From: Fimbriimonas sp.
Lineage (GTDB): Bacteria; Armatimonadota; Fimbriimonadia; Fimbriimonadales; Fimbriimonadaceae
NCBI GenBank assembly: GCA_031292555.1
Contig: JARLGV010000041.1
Span: 1 to 62,723 of the forward strand
Direction: 5' to 3'
DNA: 62,723 nucleotides
Both the position numbers and the translations under genes were made by a program. Every line of letters begins with the position of its first letter. The first letter of the stretch is position 1. The notes under the pieces are model-generated. The model was not told the origin of the DNA, searched no databases, and worked only from the letters and a program-made list of their open reading frames with translations. Below are positions 7,675 to 13,830 of this stretch, piece after piece.

Positions 7675-9063
7675 CTAATTACGGCGAACTCGAATCTCTT
7701 CGCCGTTGATCTTCAGGTCGATGTCAAATTTGCCGTCGAACTGGTCAAACATCGCCTTCTGGTCGCGATCAAGGTCGCTGTACCAAACGTAGCCCTGCTT
7801 CTTCTGCTCATCCCTTTCGGCCGGAGTCAGCGAATTCAGGAAACGGCTCGCATCGAACGAGGAAGCCCCTGGGTGCTTCCCGAGGCCCTGGCGCAGGAAG
7901 AGGTGCGGCGTCTGGAACATATTGGAGCCACCTTTCTGCTCTTTCTGCTGCTTGGTGACCTCCTGCTGGATTTGGATCTGGAGATCTTCCATCTGCTTCT
8001 GGAACTTCGGGCCGAACTGGTCCTGCATCTTCTTCTCGAAGTCAGGGCCGAATTGCTTCTGCATCTTGTTCTGGAAGTTCTGACCGAACTGGTCCTGCAT
8101 CTTTTTTTCGAAGTCCGGTCCGAACTGCTTCTGCATCTTGTTCTGGAAGTTCTGACCGAACTGGTCCTGCATCTTCTTCTCGAAGTCAGGGCCGAATTGC
8201 TTCTGCATTTTGTTCTGGAAGTTCTGACCGAACTGGTCCTGCATCTTCTTCTCGAAGTCAGGGCCGAATTGCTTCTGCATTTTGTTCTGGAATTCGGGGC
8301 CAAACTGCTCTTCCATTTGCTTCTGGAATTTAGGCCCGAACTGGTCCTGCATCTTCTTCTCGAAGTCAGGGCCGAATTGCTTCTGCATCTTGTTCTGGAA
8401 CTCGGGGCCAAACTGCTCTTCCATTTGCTTCTGGAATTTAGGCCCGAACTGGTCCTGCATTTGCTTTTCGAACTCGGGTCCGAATTGCTCTTGCATCTTC
8501 ATCTGGAACTTGGGGCCGAACTGATCCTGGATCTTCTTCTGGAACTCGGGGCCAAACTGCTCCTGCAGTTTCTTTTGGAACTCCGGCCCGAGGCTCTTCT
8601 CGATTTCGATGTTCTCGTTCTGGGGTCCGCTGGGAAGGGGTTTGCCCCAGATCACCGATCCCTCGTTCGGAATCTTCATCCAGTTCATGGAGGAGACGCC
8701 CTTCTTATAGACGTGGATTCCGCCCGTCTGCTCCCAATGACCGCCAAGAGCGTTCGCGATCGCGTCAGCCACTGAACCGACCGACTGATTCGCGATGTTC
8801 ATGGTGACGGTCTTGCTCGTAGCCAAGTCGCCGTCGTTGACCACAAAGCTGTAGCCTTGCGACTGGAGCCAGCCGAGTACCTCGGAGACCTTGGCCGAAC
8901 GGAACTGAACCGAGAGCTTCGAATCGTGTTGGTTCTGGGCCAAAACCACGCTTCCTTCAAGCCTGGGAACACCTCCGGCTTTGAGCGCTGGGCCTGTAAG
9001 GACGGCCAATTCTGCCGCCAAGGAAACGCCTGCTATTGTCGCAAGCACATTGTGACGTGCCAT
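7675..9063 (-). CDS. Secreted protein with STN-like domain and 17 tandem 12-residue repeats
   Basis: I do not recognise this as a named protein. The start at 9063 is supported by a strong GGAGGAG site about 9 nt upstream, giving 462 residues. Residues 1-30 look like a signal peptide. Residues ~50-120 (SVQFRSAKVSEVLGWLQSQG, TVTMNI, SVADAIANALGGHW) resemble the secretin/TonB short N-terminal (STN) domain. Residues 158-361 are 17 consecutive 12-residue units of the form FGPxFxxxMxxQ, rich in Gln, Lys, Glu and Met. A Gln-rich stretch follows, then a C-terminal ~50-residue domain (GYVWYSDLDRDQKAMFDQFD). The repeats probably form short helices broken at each Gly-Pro. No secretin barrel or TonB receptor domain follows the STN-like part. 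A cell-envelope structural or scaffold role is a guess. Confidence 0.75.
   Translation of the reverse strand: MARHNVLATIAGVSLAAELAVLTGPALKAGGVPRLEGSVVLAQNQHDSKLSVQFRSAKVSEVLGWLQSQGYSFVVNDGDLATSKTVTMNIANQSVGSVADAIANALGGHWEQTGGIHVYKKGVSSMNWMKIPNEGSVIWGKPLPSGPQNENIEIEKSLGPEFQKKLQEQFGPEFQKKIQDQFGPKFQMKMQEQFGPEFEKQMQDQFGPKFQKQMEEQFGPEFQNKMQKQFGPDFEKKMQDQFGPKFQKQMEEQFGPEFQNKMQKQFGPDFEKKMQDQFGQNFQNKMQKQFGPDFEKKMQDQFGQNFQNKMQKQFGPDFEKKMQDQFGQNFQNKMQKQFGPDFEKKMQDQFGPKFQKQMEDLQIQIQQEVTKQQKEQKGGSNMFQTPHLFLRQGLGKHPGASSFDASRFLNSLTPAERDEQKKQGYVWYSDLDRDQKAMFDQFDGKFDIDLKINGEEIRVRRN
7981..8592 (-). repeat. Tandem 36-bp coding repeat, 17 copies
   Basis: The DNA has a 36-bp period over 612 bp, each unit encoding 12 residues. 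Neighbouring units also alternate as a 72-bp superunit: FGQNFQNKMQKQ followed by FGPDFEKKMQDQ occurs three times in succession with nearly identical DNA. A three-unit block (FGPKFQKQMEEQ, FGPEFQNKMQKQ, FGPDFEKKMQDQ) occurs twice. Near-identity at synonymous sites indicates recent duplication or homogenisation. The repeats are in frame and contain no spacers, so this is not CRISPR. Confidence 0.95.
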
Positions 9064-9205
9064 TCGTAGTAACTCCTCCCGACGCAGTGCGTCGCCATAC
9101 CCTTCACTCGACTTGGTACGCACTCATGCGCCCAAAAACGATTAAAAAGCGATACTGTGCCTGCCCGGGTGAAAGTGCCAGGATTTTTGGAATTTATTGA
9201 CCAAT

Positions 9206-9556
9206 TTAGGCGCCGGTGGCAGAAAAATCGTCGTTCTCGTCTTCCGTGCGGTCGTTCATATGAGGGATCATCGTGTTCCAGACGCCCTGTTCCTTGCGGT
9301 GCTGGATCCGGTCCGCCAGCGAGTGTCTTGCGAGCCGAAGAAATCGAAGCGCCTCAGCGTTCTCTTCGCAGGCGAGTGGGCCGTCCTGGAACCGCTCGAG
9401 CTTATGAATCGCCACATTGATGACGTCCTCGACACGGCACCCATTGATGCCGACTTCCGTCGGGATACCTGATTGAAACGCAACCCGAATATAGGGCGAT
9501 TCGACGATCTCTCCACCGCCGGCAAATGTCGGAGTCTTCACTTCTTCTTTGATCAT
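9206..9556 (-). CDS. Tad1-like (Acb2/Tad1 superfamily) protein, putative cyclic-nucleotide sponge
   Basis: The 116-residue product has the layout I associate with Tad1, a phage protein that blocks Thoeris defence by sequestering the signal gcADPR: a short beta region with FQSG..EVGINGC (27-40), helix VEDVINVAIHKLERFQDG (42-59), then an ENAEAL...RIQHR helix and GVWNT. Tad1 ligand residues recalled from the published structure are Phe82, Asn92, Arg109 and Arg113. Phe56, Asn66, Arg83 and Arg87 here reproduce that spacing exactly (10, 17 and 21 residues). The C-terminus is an acidic tail. The start at 9556 is favoured by GGGAA upstream; an ATG at 9580 would add 8 residues. No phage genes and no intact Thoeris or CBASS genes lie nearby, so its role here is unknown. 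The family call rests on memory and motif spacing, not on a search. Confidence 0.68.
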   Translation of the reverse strand: MIKEEVKTPTFAGGGEIVESPYIRVAFQSGIPTEVGINGCRVEDVINVAIHKLERFQDGPLACEENAEALRFLRLARHSLADRIQHRKEQGVWNTMIPHMNDRTEDENDDFSATGA

Positions 9557-9723
9557 GTTTCCCGAATGGCATTCTCGCAAGGGATGCGACTAACCTGGCT
9601 GGGTTTACATTCGTTTGGCCCAGATGGGCCCTGAATGCTCCCGTTGTTTTAACACATAGTACGATGGAATTCCTCGGACACTGCCGCTACGTGCCTAATC
9701 TTCGCAATGTTCCAAGATCCTGG

Positions 9724-11040
9724 CTAAGCAAGTGCCACCACTGACGTCCGGGCCCGAGCCCAGGCAATTGCCAGGACAGCCAATTCGGCGAGCAATGCGC
9801 CGGTTACGGAGACGGCGGAAAGGGTCGGACCGCTCCAGTGAAGCATGACACCGAGGCAGACGCCGCCCGCCAGGACGAACATGGCTCCGAGCACCGCGAT
9901 CAAACGAGAGACGGTCAGATGATGGGCGGTCAGTACGCCTCGAATGTAGGCTTGGGCCGCATCGACGAGGGGCACCGCCGCCGAAAGGAGATAGCACCAG
10001 TGGGCTACCTCAGCGATCGACGGCTTCGCATCGATCAGCCACCTAAAGAGGATGCGATCAAAGCCGGTCAATCCAAGCAGTAGGATCAAACCACTGGAAG
10101 CCAGGCCGACGCCGTAGCTGAACGCTCGCAGGGCGTCGCGCGATGCCTCGCTTCGGTACAAGGTGATCACCACTTCGGGCAAGCAGAACGTCACGGCCCG
10201 GTGGAGGAACAGGACGGCTCCCGCAACCCCGCAACCGGCCAAGGCGAGCACCGGTTGATCCACGCGAGCCAACCCGGCACTGACAACAGGCATCACGAGG
10301 AGATTGACCATCGTAGTCGCCGATAAAGGCACGTGAAAGCCGATGAGCTTGCGCATGGTGAGCGGCTCGGCGCTCGATGGCTCGTTGCCCCTAAAGTGGC
10401 GAACGATCACGTCTCGGCTGAGCCAGTGGACGCAACTCGCCTCAACCGCGACGGAAGAGATGATCGCAATCGACGCGATGACGATGCTGGGCAAGTGGGT
10501 CCAGTGGAAGAGCGAGATGGCGAGGACGGTCAACGTCGCGACCCTCGCACTGGTGCCCAATCCGATCGCACGCGTCCTTCCGTGCCGGATGAGGATTCCC
10601 TGGAGATAGCGCCTCCATCCGATCATGGCGCTCCAAGGTATGAGGATGATCAGTCCGCTCCGAGCGGCGTCGGCAACCGCCGGCTTCACCCCCATGACGC
10701 CTTCGACCACCAGACCGTAGAGGGGAGTGCAAACGACCGCCGCATGGGCGACGGATACCCACATGAGGAGGTACCACACGAATCGGCTCAGCAACTCGTA
10801 CGATTGGCGATCTTTGGATAGGGTCGTCGAGGTCGACAGGAGGTCGATGACCGGGCTTTCGATCCAGATGGCAATCGCCATCAAGATCGGCCAGGCAGCC
10901 GCGTTAATCTCCGGCCGGCTCAACCGATTGATGACTCCCTCGCAAATTGGACCCTCGAGTCCCATGAAAATCCACGAGATGGCGAGCGGGGAGTAGAACC
11001 GGAAGATCGTCTTCGTGGTTAGCGGTTGCGTGCCATCCAA
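9724..11040 (-). CDS. MATE/MOP-like polytopic membrane protein
   Basis: The 438-residue product has about twelve hydrophobic segments. The two halves both begin with a similar motif (FYSPLAISWIFM near the start, GFHVPLSATTMV near 225), which suggests two related six-helix bundles as in the MOP flippase superfamily. It also resembles bacterial relatives of the progressive ankylosis (ANKH) family. It probably sits in the inner membrane and exports or flips a small molecule or lipid-linked substrate; the substrate cannot be read from sequence. The frame opens with TTG at 11040, needed to keep the first helix intact, and there is no strong ribosome-binding site. It is divergent from the Gfo-type oxidoreductase gene. 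Confidence 0.65.
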   Translation of the reverse strand: MDGTQPLTTKTIFRFYSPLAISWIFMGLEGPICEGVINRLSRPEINAAAWPILMAIAIWIESPVIDLLSTSTTLSKDRQSYELLSRFVWYLLMWVSVAHAAVVCTPLYGLVVEGVMGVKPAVADAARSGLIILIPWSAMIGWRRYLQGILIRHGRTRAIGLGTSARVATLTVLAISLFHWTHLPSIVIASIAIISSVAVEASCVHWLSRDVIVRHFRGNEPSSAEPLTMRKLIGFHVPLSATTMVNLLVMPVVSAGLARVDQPVLALAGCGVAGAVLFLHRAVTFCLPEVVITLYRSEASRDALRAFSYGVGLASSGLILLLGLTGFDRILFRWLIDAKPSIAEVAHWCYLLSAAVPLVDAAQAYIRGVLTAHHLTVSRLIAVLGAMFVLAGGVCLGVMLHWSGPTLSAVSVTGALLAELAVLAIAWARARTSVVALA

Positions 11041-11168
11041 GTCGTAGAGGGTACCGCGTGCGAATCAAACAAGCCGAGGACAGGCGTGGCAGCGTGTTCG
11101 AAGTACAGCCATTGAGGCAACGAAAACACGGATGTAGCCCCGAGGTTATTCGCGGTAACCTGGCCAAC

Positions 11169-12305
11169 ATGGTGCGCTTAGGAATCGTCGGATTGGGCAA
11201 TATGGGCTCCGGCCACGTCGCCGGAATGAACCGGATCAAGCGGTGCGAGTTGACGGCCGTTTGCGACATCGTTCCAGAGAAGCTGGAACGCTACTCACAG
11301 TTCAAGACCTATACCGATAGTGCCGAAATGATCCGAAGCGGTGAGATCGATGCGATTCTCCTTGCGGTGCCGCACTACGACCACACGACAATCGGCATCG
11401 ACGCGTTGAACAACGGTCTGCACGTCCTGACAGAGAAGCCCATTTCAGTTCACAAGGCCGATTGCGAGCGTCTTATCGCTGCCCACACCGACAAGAGCAG
11501 GGTTTTCGCTGCCATGTTCAACCAGCGGACGGATCCGTTCTACAAACGAATTCGGGCGATCGTGAAGAATGGCGAGCTTGGGGAGATTCGCCGTACGGCC
11601 TGCGTGGCGACCAATTGGTTCCGCACCGAGGCGTACTACGCTAGCGGCGGCTGGCGCGCTACATGGGCAGGGGAAGGCGGTGGGGTCCTCCTGAATCAGT
11701 GCCCTCACACCCTCGACCTGTTCCAATGGATCTGTGGCATGCCTTCCAAGATTCGGGCGACCTGCAACTTCGGCCGATTCCACAATATCGAGGTGGAGGA
11801 CGACGTGACCGCTTACCTCCAGTACGCCAATGGCGCCACTGGCGTGTTTATCGCCACAACCGGCGAAGCTCCCGGTACGAGTCGTTTGGAGATCGCGGGC
11901 GACCGTGGCCGCCTCGTTTACGAGGACGATCGAATTACCTTCGACCGCACCGAGATGTCGGTGGCCGAGTTCTGTCAGACATCGAGCGAGTCGTTCGCTT
12001 CTCCCGCAACATGGCAATGCCACATTCCGGAGCATAGCCACGGGCCGCAGCATATCGGCATCCTTCAGAACTTCGTCGACGCGATTTTGGACGGCAGCGA
12101 ACTCATCGCCCCCGCCGAGGAGGGTATTCACTCCGTCGAACTGGCCAATGCGATGCTGTACTCGACCTTCACCGATTCAGCCGTGGACCTGCCCATCGAT
12201 TCTGCCGCCTACGAAGCCGCGCTGATGGAGAAGATCAAGACATCTCGCTTCAAGAAGACGGTGCGAGACGACGTAGTCGTCGACTTGAGCAAGTCGTTCC
12301 ACTAA
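11169..12305 (+). CDS. Gfo/Idh/MocA family oxidoreductase
   Basis: The 378-residue protein starts at 11169, where the Rossmann fold begins (VRLGIVGLGNMGSGH, a GxGxxG nucleotide-binding motif). The family EKP motif appears as TEKPIS near residue 90, and the remainder matches the substrate-binding alpha/beta domain. These enzymes oxidise or reduce sugars and related alcohols with NAD(P). The sequence does not show which sugar is used. An in-frame upstream extension from 11058 is rejected because it precedes the conserved fold with unrelated sequence. It is a single gene between a divergent membrane protein and a decayed region, with a hairpin right after its stop. Confidence 0.88.
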   Translation: MVRLGIVGLGNMGSGHVAGMNRIKRCELTAVCDIVPEKLERYSQFKTYTDSAEMIRSGEIDAILLAVPHYDHTTIGIDALNNGLHVLTEKPISVHKADCERLIAAHTDKSRVFAAMFNQRTDPFYKRIRAIVKNGELGEIRRTACVATNWFRTEAYYASGGWRATWAGEGGGVLLNQCPHTLDLFQWICGMPSKIRATCNFGRFHNIEVEDDVTAYLQYANGATGVFIATTGEAPGTSRLEIAGDRGRLVYEDDRITFDRTEMSVAEFCQTSSESFASPATWQCHIPEHSHGPQHIGILQNFVDAILDGSELIAPAEEGIHSVELANAMLYSTFTDSAVDLPIDSAAYEAALMEKIKTSRFKKTVRDDVVVDLSKSFH

Positions 12306-12313
12306 ACGGCTGA

Positions 12314-12348
12314 ACTGTGAGCGGTGACGGCACGTGGTCGCTCACAGT
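12314..12348 (+). terminator. Hairpin after the Gfo-type gene
   Basis: ACTGTGAGCG (12314-12323) pairs perfectly with CGCTCACAGT (12339-12348) across a 15-nt loop, 9 bp after the stop. There is no T tract, so the terminator role is inferred from position. Confidence 0.5.
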
Positions 12349-12416
12349 CCCGTCGCAATACAGGCGGTCGCTTCCGCTCTCACGCCGGTGGGCGCCGACA
12401 GAGCCGTTGACGACAG

Positions 12417-12750
12417 GGCGGTTTCTAGGGTCTCCCTGAGCGAGTGAGCCACCGCCGAAAGCACGAGCAGATCCTCACCGCGGGAAGCTCCCACCTGGGC
12501 GAAGTCCAGCGCTTCCTTATGCCCAATGATCTCCAGGTGCTAAGCGAGCGACCTGCCACCGATTGCGATGCCCCTTTCTATCACGATTTGGGTTTCGCTT
12601 TGTGTGAGCGTATTTGCCCTCGATGGCGGTCGAGTGATGAGTGAGGGCGACCTCGTACCGGTGTCGCAACTCCTCGGTGACCTCAGGCGGCAGAGGCGGC
12701 ATGCCCTGCAGCCAACCTTGCGCGGTCGTGAGTACGGCGAGCGCAATCAC
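12417..12750 (-). pseudogene. Fic/DOC family protein remnant (frameshift and stop)
   Basis: On the minus strand one frame reads LPPEVTEELRHRYEVALTHH and STAIEG. A neighbouring frame continues with NTLTQSETQIVIERGIAIGG, then RSLA, a TAG stop, and HLEIIGHKEALDFAQ. Joined, these follow the conserved N-terminal region of Fic proteins (the HSxAIEGN motif, then REHLE..GHKEAL). At least one frameshift and one in-frame stop break the gene, and the catalytic HPFxxGN region is missing. It opens with GTG directly after the stop of the HsdM-like fragment, as in type I restriction loci that carry a fic gene between hsdM and hsdS. No function is expected from this remnant. Confidence 0.72.
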
Positions 12751-13003
12751 CTAGAGAACATCTGCGGCAAGGTTCGGGCCACGATCTTCGAAAGTGCGAT
12801 TTGCCAGTTCAAGCTCTTTCTGATACTCCTTAGGATGCCAGATGCTCTCGACCAGCACATCTGCACCGGTACTCATCTGCGCAGATACCATGTGTGGAGA
12901 AGGTGAGGCCCTGAACCTCATGCCAATATTCAGCCGCGGCCATGCTCGTGCGGAGTTCGCACCTGGTCTTGCATAACTCTCCTCCGAAGCCCAAATCAGC
13001 ATC
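12751..13003 (-). pseudogene. Type I restriction methylase HsdM N-terminal remnant
   Basis: The minus-strand translation DLGFGGELCKTRCELRTSM then AAAEYWHEVQGLTF aligns by eye with the conserved HsdM N-terminus (LGFE..LW.AADKLR.NMDAAEYKHVVLGLIF). After CADEY the match moves to another frame that reads VESIWHPKE, comparable to the family's DEYRAENVFWVPKE. The frames do not join and no methylase motif (NPPF) remains, so it is broken and truncated. It lies directly upstream of the Fic remnant on the same strand. The alignment is from memory of the family and should be tested by translated search. Confidence 0.55.
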
Positions 13004-13135
13004 CGATCTCGCCTCCCTTCGTACTGAGGCTGGCACGCGAATGAGGCTAGCCATATGTCGGTTCATGGAGGCCAGAGGATGGAGATACGGAACGTCGCGC
13101 GACAACAGGCTGGACTCATTCTCGCCAACGCTTTC

Positions 13136-13153
13136 GCGAGAAACGATTCTCGC
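13136..13153 (-). terminator. Hairpin at the end of rsmG
   Basis: GCGAGAA (13136-13142) pairs with TTCTCGC (13147-13153) around an ACGA loop and touches the rsmG stop codon. No T tract follows on the minus strand. Confidence 0.4.
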
Positions 13154-13827
13154 TAGAGAGGCCGGGCTTTGATCTCGGCCCAGCGGCGGGGGTAGCCGGG
13201 CTTTGTTTTCGCCACTTTCTCGTAGATTGGGAAGAGACGGACGGCGTCGGCTCGGGGGAGAACGCGCTCGATGACGTCAACCAGGCGCAACCCCAGGGGC
13301 TCAATGTCGATGGCGGCGAGGGTCTCGCGATCTGAGGCGCCTCGCATCGGGATCACCTTTCCTCCCAGCCCGCACGGGCGCGCACTGACTTCGAGCTGGG
13401 CGGCCAACGGGGCGACGGCTCGGCCGGTGACGACATCGAACGGCTTGCCGGGTCTCCATTCCTCCGCCCGGTAGAGGACCGCCTCCAGGTTCGGCAACCG
13501 GTGCTGTTGTAGGAACCCTATCATCTTGCCGTTCGAGTCCAGTCCGGTCACATCGAGATCCGGGCGCGCACAGGCTAGCGGCCAGGAGGGGAAGCCAGGT
13601 CCGCAACCGATGTCCAACACACGGGTGGATTGCGGTAGGAGGTCGTGCATCAGCAGGCTGTCGAGAAAGTGGCGAACCCAGCAGTCTTCGACCGGCACTC
13701 GCGTGAGATTCATGACTTCATTCGCGCGATAAAGTGCCTCCTCGAATTCGAGGAAGCTCGCGATCTGGGATTCGGAGAGGGAAAGGCCGAGCCGATTGGC
13801 TTCCTCGACAAAGAGCCCGGCTTCCAT
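13153..13827 (-). CDS. rsmG: 16S rRNA (guanine-527-N7)-methyltransferase RsmG
   Basis: The 224-residue product matches RsmG along its length: an N-terminal helical part, NLTRV then VRHFLDSL (residues ~40-58), the SAM-binding motif VLDIGCGPGFPSWPLA (~70-85), and VVTGRAVAPL (~132-141). RsmG uses S-adenosylmethionine to methylate G527 of 16S rRNA in the 530 loop of the decoding centre. The ATG lies 3 nt downstream of the stop of the BNR-repeat protein, so the two are probably cotranscribed although unrelated in function. The usual partners gidA/mnmG and parA/parB are not present in this window. Confidence 0.95.
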   Translation of the reverse strand: MEAGLFVEEANRLGLSLSESQIASFLEFEEALYRANEVMNLTRVPVEDCWVRHFLDSLLMHDLLPQSTRVLDIGCGPGFPSWPLACARPDLDVTGLDSNGKMIGFLQQHRLPNLEAVLYRAEEWRPGKPFDVVTGRAVAPLAAQLEVSARPCGLGGKVIPMRGASDRETLAAIDIEPLGLRLVDVIERVLPRADAVRLFPIYEKVAKTKPGYPRRWAEIKARPL

Positions 13828-13830
13828 CTT

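Noticed and set aside
7981-8592. Possible CRISPR array because of the 36-bp period
   Set aside because: Repeats are contiguous, in frame and without spacers, and no cas genes are near.
7873-8775. 300-residue leucine-rich ORF on the plus strand opposite the repeat gene
   Set aside because: It is the antisense image of the 36-bp repeats; the minus-strand frame has the strong ribosome-binding site, signal peptide and STN-like domain.
12517-12750. Intact 77-residue gene on the minus strand
   Set aside because: Its sequence matches only part of a Fic protein, which continues in another frame and past a stop; it is a remnant.
9206-13003. A prophage or defence island around the Tad1-like gene
   Set aside because: No integrase, structural phage gene, attachment repeats or intact defence genes are visible; neighbours are metabolic or housekeeping genes.
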